From assembly GCF_014306105.1 (NCBI RefSeq), contig NZ_JACRVF010000001.1, forward strand, positions 946,413-1,010,412: a stretch of 64,000 nt of DNA, written 5' to 3'. The notes below the pieces were generated by a model. The model worked only from the letters and a program-made list of their open reading frames with translations. It ran no database searches and was not told where the DNA came from. Numbering within the stretch: the first letter of the stretch is position 1; every line of letters begins with the position of its first letter. The translations under genes were made by a program, and so were the position numbers. Source of the stretch: Pontibacter cellulosilyticus (GTDB lineage: Bacteria > Bacteroidota > Bacteroidia > Cytophagales > Hymenobacteraceae). Below are positions 28,148 through 37,111 of this stretch, one piece after another.

Positions 28148-30034
28148 ATGGAAAATCTGATCTGGTTAATTCCCGCCCTGCCCTTTTTAGGTGCACTGCT
28201 GCTTATACTTTTCGGCCTGAAGATGCCGCGCATTATGGTACCGGTGATTGGAGCTGGTAGTGTAGGCATATCGTCACTGCTCACTATATTTTTGGGCATA
28301 CAATTCTTGTCGGATGGTGCGGCCATGTACGTGCAACATGTCTGGACGTGGTTCAGTATTGGTGGCTTCAGTCCGGGCATTGCTTTCCATGTGGATGCGC
28401 TGACAATGGTGTTCATTTTTGTCATCACATTTGTCGGTTTTCTTATCCATTTATATTCTGCAGAGTTCATGGCCGAGGATGCCGACTACTCCCGCTTCTT
28501 TGCCAGCATGAACTTGTTTGTGGGCTCTATGCTGGTGCTGGTTTTGGCTGATAACCTGGTGCTTTTATACTTAGGTTGGGAAGGCGTAGGCTTGTGCAGT
28601 TTCCTACTGATCGGTTTCTGGTACCGTGAGCCCGCCAACGGCTACGCGGCTCGCAAGGCCTTCATCATCACACGCGTAGGCGACACAGCCATGGCCATTG
28701 GTCTTTTCCTGCTATTCCAGTACTTCGGTACACTTAATATTCAGGAGATACTCACGCAGGCACCGCAAACCTGGTCGGTTGGTTCGCAAACGGCTGTGCT
28801 GGTGGCGCTGCTGCTGGTGGGTGGCGCTGTGGGCAAATCGGCTCAGTTGCCTTTGCAGACTTGGCTACCAGATGCGATGGCTGGCCCTTCTCCTGTTAGT
28901 GCGCTGATACATGCGGCAACCATGGTAACGGCTGGTGTATACTTGATTACCAGAACCTACGTGCTGTTCGAGTTGGCTCCTACGGCACAAATGGTGGTAG
29001 CTTTTATTGGTGCTGCCACGCTGCTAATTGCCGGCTTCACCGCCCTCACGCAAAACGACCTGAAACGGGTGCTCGCCTACTCCACCATCAGTCAGATCGG
29101 GTATATGTTCCTGGCTTTGGGCGTGGGTGCCTGGTCTGCTGCGGTGTTTCATTTCATGATTCACGCTTTCTTTAAGGCTTTACTATTCCTCGGAGCAGGG
29201 GCGGTTATCATGGCATTGCACCACGAGCACGACATGTTTAAAATGGGAGGCCTACGCAAAAAAATGCCTGTAGTGTTTTGGACCTTTTTGATCGGTTCTG
29301 CCTCGCTGGCTGCTGTGCCTTTAATCAGTGCCGGTTTCTACAGTAAAGACCAGATTTTATGGCTCGGACTGGCAGGTGGAAACGGCAGTGTTATACTTTA
29401 CATCGCGGCGTTGCTGGGTGCATTTGTCACCTCCATTTATACTTTCCGGATGGTGTTCATCACCTTCTACGGCGAAGAAAAAACGCACATCAGCCACATG
29501 CCGGGCTTCTGGATGAAGCTGCCTTTGGTGGTGCTGGCCATACTTTCGTTGCTGGGTGGTTTTATAGAACTGCCGCACAACTTCGCCCATTTTACGCTGT
29601 TCACAGATTACCTGAAGCCGGTATTGCCTGTCATTGTGATTGATGAAGGACTGGCAACCATTGAATGGATCTTCCAGATCGTGGCGGCGCTGGTGGCACT
29701 ATCGGGTATTTACATTGCGTACCTGTTCTACCTCAAGAAACCATACCTGGCGCAGAACATGGAGCGATCAAAATTTGCTATGTCGTTGCATCGCTTCTGG
29801 TACTCCGGCTGGGGCTTTGATGCGCTGTATAATGCCGTTTTTGTAAGGCCATACGTGTACCTATCCAAAGCAAACCGGAGCGATGGTATTGACTTCTTTT
29901 ACACCGGACTCGCCTACTTTACCCAATGGCTTAACAGCCTGTTTACCCGCACCCAAACCGGTATGCTGCGCACCTATATGATGGGCGTGCTGGTGGGGGC
30001 TATACTTGTTGTAACTATAAGTCTGCTGCTATGA
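28148..30034 (+). CDS. nuoL: NADH-quinone oxidoreductase subunit L
   Basis: A 628-residue antiporter-like proton-pumping subunit with about sixteen helices including the long lateral helix. Pump residues are seen in LLYLGWEGVGLCSFLLIGFW (Glu of TM5) and GGAVGKSAQLPLQTWLPDAMAGPSPVSALIHAATMVTAGVY (Lys of TM7 and the broken helix). MIHAFFKALLFLGAGAV carries further conserved His and Lys. Two bases after nuoK; the stop overlaps the nuoM ATG by four bases. Confidence 0.96.
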   Translation: MENLIWLIPALPFLGALLLILFGLKMPRIMVPVIGAGSVGISSLLTIFLGIQFLSDGAAMYVQHVWTWFSIGGFSPGIAFHVDALTMVFIFVITFVGFLIHLYSAEFMAEDADYSRFFASMNLFVGSMLVLVLADNLVLLYLGWEGVGLCSFLLIGFWYREPANGYAARKAFIITRVGDTAMAIGLFLLFQYFGTLNIQEILTQAPQTWSVGSQTAVLVALLLVGGAVGKSAQLPLQTWLPDAMAGPSPVSALIHAATMVTAGVYLITRTYVLFELAPTAQMVVAFIGAATLLIAGFTALTQNDLKRVLAYSTISQIGYMFLALGVGAWSAAVFHFMIHAFFKALLFLGAGAVIMALHHEHDMFKMGGLRKKMPVVFWTFLIGSASLAAVPLISAGFYSKDQILWLGLAGGNGSVILYIAALLGAFVTSIYTFRMVFITFYGEEKTHISHMPGFWMKLPLVVLAILSLLGGFIELPHNFAHFTLFTDYLKPVLPVIVIDEGLATIEWIFQIVAALVALSGIYIAYLFYLKKPYLAQNMERSKFAMSLHRFWYSGWGFDALYNAVFVRPYVYLSKANRSDGIDFFYTGLAYFTQWLNSLFTRTQTGMLRTYMMGVLVGAILVVTISLLL

Positions 30035-31614
30035 TACTACTCTGGATGATCGTGATTCTGATGGCAGGCGGCGTGCTTGCCTGGATTACAGGTCGGGTAA
30101 ACGATGCGCTGCCCCGATGGATCTCTTTGCTGACTATACTAGCCAACCTGGCGCTGGCAGTGTGGCTATGGCTTGCAGAGCCTGCTACGGCGTTAGTGCC
30201 AAAAGGAGCCTGGATTGCTAACCTAAGTATAGCCTGGATTCCGCAATGGGGCGTTGGTTTTGACCTGGCGCTGGACGGACTTAGCCTGCTAATGTTGCTG
30301 CTCACATTTGTGCTGGGCTTTCTGGCAGTACTAGTATCCTGGAATGAGATCTATACCAAAGTCGGCTTCTTTCATTTTAACCTGCTGTGGGTATTGGCCG
30401 GTATCACAGGCGTGTTCCTCACCATGGACCTGTTCCTGTTCTACTTCTTCTGGGAAGTGATGCTGATACCAATGTACTTCCTCATTGGCATCTGGGGACA
30501 TGAAAACAGAACCTACGCAGCTTATAAATTCTTCATCTTTACGCAGGCCAGCGGACTTTTAATGCTGTTGGCTATACTTAGTCTATACTTTATACATGGC
30601 AGCCAGACAGGAATTTATACTTTCAACTATTTCGAGCTGCTAGGTACCAGCTTCTCTCCTGCTATGGGCATGTGGCTGATGTTCGGTTTCCTGGCCGCTT
30701 TCTTGGTAAAGTTACCGGTAGTGCCGTTCCACTCCTGGCTACCCGACGCACACTCGCAGGCACCGACAGCGGGTAGCGTTATACTTGCCGGACTGCTTCT
30801 GAAAACCGGTGCTTATGGTCTGCTGCGTTTTGTATTGCCGCTGTTTCCGGAGGCTGCCATAGCATTTGCTCCCTGGGCCATGCTGCTGGGCGTGATCGGT
30901 ATTATTTACGGAGCCATACTTGCCTATTCTCAAACCGACCTGAAACGACTGGTAGCCTATACTTCGGTGAGCCACATGGGCTTTGTGATTCTGGGGGTGT
31001 TTGCCTTTAACGAACTGGCTTTGCAGGGTGTGGTGATGCAGATGATCACGCACGGCCTCAGCACCGGCGCACTCTTCATCATGGCCGGCTTCCTGTACGA
31101 CCGCATCCATACCCGCAACATCGAGAAAATGGGGGGCTTCTGGGCTACGGCTCCTAAAATGGGCGTGATAGCTTTGGTGTTCGTGATGGCTTCGCTTGGG
31201 CTTCCAGGACTGGGCAACTTTATTGCAGAATTCCTAACGCTGATCGGCAGCTGGCAAGCCAACAACTGGCTGACAGTGTTTGCTACCATTGGTGTGGTGC
31301 TGGCTACTGCTTACTCGCTGCGCATTCTCAAAAAAGTATACTACGGCCAAAACCTGACAGACCACATCATCCACGACCTTAGCGGACGCGAAATGCTGAT
31401 TATGGTGCCGATGGTACTGCTGATTTTGTGGCTGGGCCTTTACCCACAGCCGGTGATCGATCTGGCAAAACCATCTATTGACGAGCAGCTACAGGCATAC
31501 ACGAATGTACCTGAAGATAGAACAATCTCAATGGAAAAGTCTGAAAGTACAACACAACCGACAGATACCCTTTCTCAACTAAAAACAAAAGGAGGTGCTT
31601 ATGGTCTTAGATGA
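30031..31614 (+). CDS. nuoM: NADH-quinone oxidoreductase subunit M
   Basis: A 527-residue antiporter-like subunit. FYFFWEVMLIPMYFLIGIWG carries the pump Glu and LVKLPVVPFHSWLPDAHSQAPTAGSVILAGLLLKTGAYG carries the Lys. After the last helix there is an unusual hydrophilic tail of about 45 residues rich in Glu, Ser and Thr (PSIDEQLQAYTN onward) that is longer than in E. coli. The end of this tail overlaps the nuoN start and encodes its GGAGGT site, so the extension may exist partly for that reason. Otherwise full length. Confidence 0.96.
   Translation: MILLWMIVILMAGGVLAWITGRVNDALPRWISLLTILANLALAVWLWLAEPATALVPKGAWIANLSIAWIPQWGVGFDLALDGLSLLMLLLTFVLGFLAVLVSWNEIYTKVGFFHFNLLWVLAGITGVFLTMDLFLFYFFWEVMLIPMYFLIGIWGHENRTYAAYKFFIFTQASGLLMLLAILSLYFIHGSQTGIYTFNYFELLGTSFSPAMGMWLMFGFLAAFLVKLPVVPFHSWLPDAHSQAPTAGSVILAGLLLKTGAYGLLRFVLPLFPEAAIAFAPWAMLLGVIGIIYGAILAYSQTDLKRLVAYTSVSHMGFVILGVFAFNELALQGVVMQMITHGLSTGALFIMAGFLYDRIHTRNIEKMGGFWATAPKMGVIALVFVMASLGLPGLGNFIAEFLTLIGSWQANNWLTVFATIGVVLATAYSLRILKKVYYGQNLTDHIIHDLSGREMLIMVPMVLLILWLGLYPQPVIDLAKPSIDEQLQAYTNVPEDRTISMEKSESTTQPTDTLSQLKTKGGAYGLR
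31591..31596 (+). promoter_or_regulatory. Shine-Dalgarno GGAGGT inside nuoM deciding the nuoN start
   Basis: GGAGGT lies four bases before the ATG at 31601, within the last codons of nuoM. It favours ATG 31601 over the in-frame GTG at 31595, which overlaps the site itself. Confidence 0.8.
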
Positions 31615-33055
31615 TTTCTTACACCTGATGCCGCTGCTGATCCTGGTCATGGGCTCACTTATCACCATGCTGGTGATCGCTGTAAAACGTTACCACAAGA
31701 TCATTTATATCATCACGATGCTTTCGCTAATCGCAGCCTTTGCCTCCTTGTTCGAGATAGGTATCGGAGAGCCTTATCATATCAGTCCGTTGTTTATAGT
31801 AGATGGTTTTGCGATCTTTTATATAGGGCTAATCCTTTTGTCATCATTGGTCGTAGCCATGCTGTCGTACGCTTATTTTGAGCAGCGAGAAGAACGGAAA
31901 GAGGAATATTACATTCTGCACATCCTGGCAACACTGGGCGCCTGTGTGATGGTGATCAGCAAACACTTTGGTGCGCTTTTCCTGGGGCTTGAAGTGCTGA
32001 GCGTTTCCTTGTATGGATTAGTTGCTTACCTGCGCACCCGCGAACGCTCCGACGAAGCTGGCATTAAATACCTTATACTTGCCGCCATGTCGTCTGCTTT
32101 CCTGCTGTTCGGAATGGCGCTGGTATATGCGATGTCAGGCTCTATGGGATTTTATGAGATCGGTTTATACTTAGCTGCCTCGCAACAGGTGCCGCTAATA
32201 CTTATTGTGGGCTTCGGACTGATGGTGGTAGGCATCGGCTTTAAGTTGGGCGTAGTGCCTTTCCATATGTGGACGCCGGATGTTTATGAGGGTGCTCCTG
32301 CTCCGGTAACTGCTTTTATTGCAACAGTCTCCAAAGGAGGTATGGTAGCCGTGCTGATCCGTTTTTTTATGCAGACAAACGGCTTCAACTATCCTACCAT
32401 GATCCTGATCTTCACCATTATTGCCATTGCCTCCATGTTTGCAGGTAACATCCTAGCCCTGATGCAGAACAACGTGAAGCGTATACTTGCTTATTCCTCC
32501 ATCGCGCACTTAGGGTATATCTTAGTAGCCTTTCTGGCAGGCAATGCCATGGGCATAGAGGCTGTAACGTTTTACTTGGTAGCCTACTTTATCACCAGCC
32601 TGGGTGCGTTCGGTATCATTACGTTACTGTCGGATGAGGAGCGTGATGCGGAGCAGATGGAAGACTACCGCGGTCTGCTCTGGCGGCGCCCCTGGACAGC
32701 AGCTGCCTTTACTGCTATGTTGCTCTCTTTGGCAGGCATTCCGCTAACCGCAGGCTTTGTGGGCAAGTTCTTTGTGCTGGCGGCCGGTGTAAGAACTGAG
32801 CTGTGGCTGCTAGTAGTCATGCTGGCACTTAACAGCGTGATTGGTCTATATTACTACATCAAGATCGTAGCTGTTATGTTTTCCCAGACCAACGTGGGAC
32901 ATGAACGACAGGCACTGCACCCGTCGGCTTACCTTGTTAGTGGCGGCACCATAGCACTACTGGCCATACTTTTAATTTATGTAGGTGTTTATCCTGCCGG
33001 GCTGATGCAACTGATAGAAGCGCTTATAATTTCTATTTACGCACCAGTCATGTAA
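31601..33055 (+). CDS. nuoN: NADH-quinone oxidoreductase subunit N
   Basis: A 484-residue antiporter-like subunit and the last gene of the operon. LFLGLEVLSVSLYGLVAYLR contains the pump Glu and GFKLGVVPFHMWTPDVYEGAPAPVTAFIATVSKGG the Lys. RILAYSSIAHLGYILVAF is the conserved TM8 region. The ATG at 31601 overlaps nuoM by 14 bases, with a strong Shine-Dalgarno site inside nuoM. A hairpin about 25 bases downstream probably ends the transcript. Confidence 0.96.
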   Translation: MVLDDFLHLMPLLILVMGSLITMLVIAVKRYHKIIYIITMLSLIAAFASLFEIGIGEPYHISPLFIVDGFAIFYIGLILLSSLVVAMLSYAYFEQREERKEEYYILHILATLGACVMVISKHFGALFLGLEVLSVSLYGLVAYLRTRERSDEAGIKYLILAAMSSAFLLFGMALVYAMSGSMGFYEIGLYLAASQQVPLILIVGFGLMVVGIGFKLGVVPFHMWTPDVYEGAPAPVTAFIATVSKGGMVAVLIRFFMQTNGFNYPTMILIFTIIAIASMFAGNILALMQNNVKRILAYSSIAHLGYILVAFLAGNAMGIEAVTFYLVAYFITSLGAFGIITLLSDEERDAEQMEDYRGLLWRRPWTAAAFTAMLLSLAGIPLTAGFVGKFFVLAAGVRTELWLLVVMLALNSVIGLYYYIKIVAVMFSQTNVGHERQALHPSAYLVSGGTIALLAILLIYVGVYPAGLMQLIEALIISIYAPVM

Positions 33056-33081
33056 ATTTTGAACGTTCACCATCATTTACT

Positions 33082-33111
33082 AAAGCCGCTGCTACGTTAA
33101 ACAGCGGCTTT
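33082..33111 (+). terminator. Probable terminator of the nuo operon
   Basis: The arms AAAGCCGCTG (33082-33091) and CAGCGGCTTT (33102-33111) flank a ten-base loop. The following bases are T-rich (TGCTTTAGTT) rather than a pure T-run. The position 27 bases after the nuoN stop fits an operon end. Confidence 0.75.
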
Positions 33112-33297
33112 GCTTTAGTTACCAAGTTTTAGCCTTGTCCTTTTCATAAACCTGTAGCATTCGTATACATTACTATAAAGCAAAACATTTAAAGTATAGG
33201 TTGCACCAGGTTACATAGCACCCTCTCATTTTTTCCGCATCACCCCACACGCAATAGATCATGGTGCAATTCTTAAATAAAAAAGGAGGAGTAAACC

Positions 33298-34683
33298 ATG
33301 AACGAAACAAGTACAGTTCAGGACTTAAAGGCTGAGTTACTGGGCAAACTAATCCAGCCAAACGAAGAGGACTACGACCAGGCCCGTAAAGTATACAACG
33401 GCATGATTGACAAGCACCCGCGGCTCATTGCTCGTTGCGAGGACGTGGCCGATGTAGTGTATGCCGTAAACTATGCCCGCGAAAACAACCTGTTGGTATC
33501 TATTAAAGGAGGCGGCCACAACGGTGCCGGGTTGGGCATGTGCGATGATGGTCTTGCCATTGACCTTTCGCTGATGGACAGTGTGCGCGTGGACCCGGAA
33601 AAGAAGACGGCACGCGTGGAAGGCGGCTGCACCTGGCACAAAGTAGACCACGCAACGCATGCTTTCGGGTTAGCAGTTCCAAGTGGAATAATATCCTCTA
33701 CCGGCGTTGGCGGACTTACACTTGGCGGTGGCATTGGCCATCTCAGTCGTATGTATGGCCTTACTATAGATAACCTGCTGGAGGTAGAGATGGTATTAGC
33801 AGATGGTAGTTTTGTAAAGGCAAACGAAAAAGAGCATTCAGATCTTTTCTGGGCTGTTCGTGGCGGCGGCGGCAACTTTGGGGTTGTAACAGCCTTCCTG
33901 TTCCAGCTGCACCCTATAGACACAGACTATGCAGGTCCGATGTTTTGGGAAATGGACAAGGTAAAAGAGATCATGCAATGGTACCGCGAGTTCATCCTTA
34001 AAGCACCAAACGATCTGAACGGGTTCTTCGCCTTCGTGCAGGTACCACCCGTTGAACCGTTCCCGCCTGAGCATCACAATAAAATTGTAGGCGGTATAGT
34101 ATGGTGCTACACCGGACCAATGGATAAAGCCGAAGATATTTTCAAGGACATTAAAAGCCAGTTACCTCCTCCTGCTGTTGACCTGGTGGGTCCGATACCA
34201 CACCCTACGCTGCAAAGTATGTTCGATCCGCTCTACCCAGCCGGACAGCAATGGTACTGGAAAGCAGACTTTGTGGAGGAACTGCGTGACGAGGCAATTG
34301 ATTTGCACATAGCACATGCTAAAAAGCTCCCAAGTTCGACTTCTAGCATGCACGTCTACCCTATTAATGGGGCCGTACACGACGTAAAGGAAGATGCCAC
34401 TGCCTGGAGTTACCGCGATGCAAACTGGGCCGAAGTAATTGTTGGTGTAGATGCAGACCCGGCAAACAAGCAGAAAATCACTAACTGGACCCGAGAGTAC
34501 TATGACGCGCTGCACCCTTACTGCTCCGAAGGTGCTTATGTAAACTTTATGATGGAAGAAGGCGAAGACAGGATACGAGCCACTTATCGTGACAACTATG
34601 ATAAGCTGACAAAAATCAAGAGAAAGTATGATCCGGATAACCTTTTCAGAGTAAACCAAAACATTAAACCAGCTGCATCCTAA
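33298..34683 (+). CDS. FAD-linked oxidoreductase, berberine-bridge/6-HDNO type with histidyl-FAD
   Basis: 461 residues. The PCMH-type FAD-binding domain covers about residues 35-215 and a BBE-like C-terminal strand occurs around EYYDALHPYCSEGAYVNFMMEEGEDRI. KGGGHNGAGLG places His 74 where these enzymes attach FAD through an 8-alpha-histidyl bond. The second attachment Cys of bicovalent members, just before VGVGG, is replaced (SSTGVGGLTLGGG), so a single covalent bond is expected. Substrates of relatives range from sugars to alkaloids, so none is proposed. A strong AGGAGGA site (33284-33290) precedes the ATG. A small dimeric-barrel protein follows on the same strand and may act in the same pathway. 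Confidence 0.85.
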   Translation: MNETSTVQDLKAELLGKLIQPNEEDYDQARKVYNGMIDKHPRLIARCEDVADVVYAVNYARENNLLVSIKGGGHNGAGLGMCDDGLAIDLSLMDSVRVDPEKKTARVEGGCTWHKVDHATHAFGLAVPSGIISSTGVGGLTLGGGIGHLSRMYGLTIDNLLEVEMVLADGSFVKANEKEHSDLFWAVRGGGGNFGVVTAFLFQLHPIDTDYAGPMFWEMDKVKEIMQWYREFILKAPNDLNGFFAFVQVPPVEPFPPEHHNKIVGGIVWCYTGPMDKAEDIFKDIKSQLPPPAVDLVGPIPHPTLQSMFDPLYPAGQQWYWKADFVEELRDEAIDLHIAHAKKLPSSTSSMHVYPINGAVHDVKEDATAWSYRDANWAEVIVGVDADPANKQKITNWTREYYDALHPYCSEGAYVNFMMEEGEDRIRATYRDNYDKLTKIKRKYDPDNLFRVNQNIKPAAS

Positions 34684-34708
34684 CATCACAAGAAAACAGA
34701 CAAATAAT

Positions 34709-34990
34709 ATGGGATATCTTTTAATCAGACACGAAGTCAACGATTTTGATCACTGGAAAACAGCTTATAATGAGCACAAAGGCGCACGTGAAAAAGCTGG
34801 CCTGCGGGATTTATACCTGCTTCAGAACAAGTATAACCACAACGAAGTAGTGATACTCTTCGAAACCGAAAACGATCATCGGGCACAGGATTTCATTGAA
34901 TCTGAGGATTTAAAAAAGGCTATGGAACGTGCAGGCGTCGTGGGTATGCCAGAGATCAGGATGCTGGAGGGTGAATCTGCGCATGTATAG
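34709..34990 (+). CDS. Small dimeric alpha/beta-barrel protein (ABM-like)
   Basis: A 93-residue soluble protein (MGYLLIRHEVNDFDHWKTAYNEHKGAREKAGLRDLYLL then VVILFETENDHRAQDFIESEDLKKAMERAGV). The pattern beta-helix-beta-beta-helix with xxxDFDHWKTAY and a final PEIRMLE strand is that of dimeric alpha/beta-barrel proteins, which include antibiotic-biosynthesis monooxygenases and muconolactone isomerases. Its position 25 bases after the FAD enzyme suggests one transcript. A hairpin follows directly. The fold is likely; the reaction is unknown. Confidence 0.75.
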   Translation: MGYLLIRHEVNDFDHWKTAYNEHKGAREKAGLRDLYLLQNKYNHNEVVILFETENDHRAQDFIESEDLKKAMERAGVVGMPEIRMLEGESAHV

Positions 34991-35029
34991 ATAACACCAC
35001 CGGTTATACTGGTAGGCCGGTGGTGTTAT
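34991..35029. terminator. Bidirectional terminator, 13-bp stem
   Basis: The arms ATAACACCACCGG (34991-35003) and CCGGTGGTGTTAT (35017-35029) are exact complements. AATTTTACTTT follows on the plus strand. It separates the convergent ABM-like and AhpD-like genes and could stop both. Confidence 0.85.
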
Positions 35030-35033
35030 AATT

Positions 35034-35450
35034 TTACTTTACAGGTTGCAGGTTAAGTATAGCCCCGAAACGCTGTGAGGCAGTAATAAAACAAATGAAC
35101 GCACAAAGCGCAGCTATTTCCTTCTCTGTAAACACCTCCCGCAGCAGCTCGAAATGAGCACCCGAAATAGATAGATGATCCAAAGCAAAAAGCTCTGCAA
35201 ACGCTGTGGCGTAACTTTCCCGCTTATCTGCCTTTACCTCGTTTGGCTTGCCTTTGGCCATGCAATAAGCACATTGATTTCCAAAGGCAAGTGTTCTGCG
35301 CACCTGCTCCAGTAAGGCTGCGTCCAGTCCTGACCTATTAAATAATGTTACCTCCAGCTCATCCCAGGCCTGAAGTATAGCAGGATTATGCCCTAGTAGT
35401 TTTGCGAACGGAGTACTACCGTTATCTGAAAGTTTGACTCTTGTTTCCAT
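35034..35450 (-). CDS. AhpD-like / carboxymuconolactone decarboxylase-family protein
   Basis: 138 residues from ATG 35450; an earlier in-frame start at 35522 would add an unlikely 24 residues overlapping the promoter region. RRTLAFGNQCAYCMAKGKPNEVKADKRESYATAFAELFA carries the CxxC pair (Cys 60 and 63) seen in AhpD-type alkylhydroperoxidase proteins. The His normally four residues after the second Cys is missing here (MAKG), so classical AhpD chemistry is uncertain. The gene is divergent from an Lrp-type regulator, which is probably its controller, and shares a 113-base promoter region with it. Confidence 0.75.
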   Translation of the reverse strand: METRVKLSDNGSTPFAKLLGHNPAILQAWDELEVTLFNRSGLDAALLEQVRRTLAFGNQCAYCMAKGKPNEVKADKRESYATAFAELFALDHLSISGAHFELLREVFTEKEIAALCAFICFITASQRFGAILNLQPVK

Positions 35451-35483
35451 TGTTTTTTTAACACAAAAGTATAGCCTGTTGTG

Positions 35484-35491
35484 TATCTTTG
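35484..35491 (+). promoter_or_regulatory. Possible -7 box TATCTTTG for the Lrp-type gene
   Basis: A perfect TAnnTTTG match 72 bases before the Lrp ATG. An inverted repeat follows directly downstream, in the presumed leader. No obvious -33 TTG is found at the usual spacing. Confidence 0.45.
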
Positions 35492-35497
35492 GCATTA

Positions 35498-35533
35498 GAA
35501 TCGAAGCTTCTGTAGCCAACATAATTTCGATTC
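35498..35533. promoter_or_regulatory. Candidate operator: GAATCGAA-N20-TTCGATTC
   Basis: Two eight-base half-sites at 35498-35505 and 35526-35533 are exact inverted copies, with centres 28 bases apart, in the divergent promoter between the AhpD-like and Lrp genes. Each is followed by an AAGCTT hexamer. The arrangement suits a regulator bound as a multimer, such as Lrp/AsnC, but binding is inferred only from position. Confidence 0.4.
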
Positions 35534-35563
35534 CAAGCTTTTTACATATACTTTCTTTCGGTT

Positions 35564-36016
35564 ATGGAAATGGATAAACTGAACTGGGCTATACTTACAG
35601 TATTACAGGAAAACAGCCGGCTTTCTTTTGCAGAAATCGGAAGGCAGGTAGGCCTCTCTGCCCCAGCTGTGGCTGAGCGGGTACAGAAACTGGAGGATAA
35701 TGGTGTGATAAAAGGCTACGGCATTACGTTAGACCTGAGTAAACTTGGCTATACATTGCAGGCGCTTGTAGCCTTTAAAGCACATGCCGGTAAACTTCCC
35801 CGCTTCCTTGAGCTATTGCAGACCATGCCTGAGATCAGGGAGTGCTATCGCGTAACAGGAAGCGAGTGCCTGATGATGAAAGTAGCAGTAAAACAGGCCC
35901 AGGACCTGGAACTGATCATTAACGTATTTGTAGAGTATGGCGAGCCGACAACCTCTGTTATACTTTCAAATCCGGTAAGTTCCAAGCCCGTTGTAGAGCA
36001 GTTAGTTACCCATTAA
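35564..36016 (+). CDS. Lrp/AsnC-family transcriptional regulator
   Basis: 150 residues. An N-terminal helix-turn-helix (MDKLNWAILTVLQENSRLSFAEIGRQVGLSAPAVAERVQKLEDNGVIKGY) is followed by a RAM ligand-binding domain (LQALVAFKAHAGKLPRFLELLQ, then IRECYRVTGSECLMMKVAV). Such regulators sense amino acids or related effectors and often regulate a divergent gene, here the AhpD-like one. DNA polymerase IV starts 12 bases after its stop, so the two may share a transcript. Confidence 0.92.
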   Translation: MEMDKLNWAILTVLQENSRLSFAEIGRQVGLSAPAVAERVQKLEDNGVIKGYGITLDLSKLGYTLQALVAFKAHAGKLPRFLELLQTMPEIRECYRVTGSECLMMKVAVKQAQDLELIINVFVEYGEPTTSVILSNPVSSKPVVEQLVTH

Positions 36017-36028
36017 GTATAATCCCTC

Positions 36029-37111
36029 TTGTCAGCACCCATCCGTAAGATAATACACATCGACATGGACGCATTTTTCGCGTCGGTGGAGCAGCGCGAT
36101 AACCCGGAGCTGCGCGGAAAGCCTGTGGCTGTGGGTGGCTCAAAGGCAAGAGGCGTGGTAGCAGCGGCTAGTTACGAGGCCCGGAAGTATGGCGTGCACT
36201 CGGCCCTGGCCTCTAAAATTGCTGCACAGCGTTGCCCGCACCTTATTTTCGTAAAGGCCAGGTTTGAAGTATACAGTGCCGTGTCTCGGCAGATCCGTGA
36301 GATATTTCATTCTTATACCGACCTTGTGGAACCGCTTTCACTGGACGAGGCTTACCTGGATGTAACCGAAAATAAAGTAGGAATGCCTTCAGCCACTATT
36401 ATTGCACAGGAAATCAGAAAGCGGATTTTTGAAGAAACCGGACTAACGGCATCAGCAGGCGTTTCCTACAATAAATTTTTGGCCAAGATCGCCTCTGACA
36501 TGAACAAGCCCAACGGTTTCACACTAATAACCCCAGATAAGGCAGAGGGTTTAGTGGCTGGACTTGCAATAGAGAAGTTTCATGGGATAGGAAAGGTAAC
36601 GGCTGCCAAAATGCAAAGTATGGGTATACTTACTGGAGCCAACCTGCGGGAACGCAGTGAAGAAGAGTTGGTTCGCAACTTTGGCAAAGTTGGCCGCTAC
36701 TACTACCGCATTGCCCGCGCGCAGGACGACCGCGACGTGCAGCCGCATCGTATCCGTAAATCTATTGGCTCGGAGCGCACCTTTGACGTGGACCTGATAG
36801 AAGAGCACGACATGCTGCTGCAAATAGATAAACTATGTCAGGAAGTTGCTCATGATATGGAGAGGCTAAAAGCTACAGCCAAAACCGTAACACTTAAGAT
36901 CAAATACTTCGACTTTACCCTGAACACGCGTAGCAAAACGTTCCTGAGCGAGTTCAGCAGCGCCGATGCTATTTATACTATCACACGCGACCTGCTGCGC
37001 ACACCCCAGCTTCCCCTCTATCCTGTCCGGCTATTGGGCGTATCAGTTAGCAGCCTGCTCTACCAACACGACCGTCTGCAGGAAGGCTATCAGCTTACTC
37101 TGGAGCTCTGA
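36029..37111 (+). CDS. dinB: DNA polymerase IV (Y-family), TTG start
   Basis: 360 residues. IIHIDMDAFFASVEQRDNPELRGKPVAVGG holds the first catalytic acidic motif and VEPLSLDEAYLDVTE the SLDEAYLD motif. ASAGVSYNKFLAKIASDMNKPNGF and the helix-hairpin-helix FHGIGKVTAAKM are also typical, and the little-finger domain follows. The only usable start is TTG at 36029: an in-frame TAA lies at 36020-36022, and the first ATG (36065) falls inside the active-site motif. The enzyme does error-prone lesion bypass. It sits 12 bases after the lrp-type gene. I saw no LexA-type box. Confidence 0.95.
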   Translation: MSAPIRKIIHIDMDAFFASVEQRDNPELRGKPVAVGGSKARGVVAAASYEARKYGVHSALASKIAAQRCPHLIFVKARFEVYSAVSRQIREIFHSYTDLVEPLSLDEAYLDVTENKVGMPSATIIAQEIRKRIFEETGLTASAGVSYNKFLAKIASDMNKPNGFTLITPDKAEGLVAGLAIEKFHGIGKVTAAKMQSMGILTGANLRERSEEELVRNFGKVGRYYYRIARAQDDRDVQPHRIRKSIGSERTFDVDLIEEHDMLLQIDKLCQEVAHDMERLKATAKTVTLKIKYFDFTLNTRSKTFLSEFSSADAIYTITRDLLRTPQLPLYPVRLLGVSVSSLLYQHDRLQEGYQLTLEL

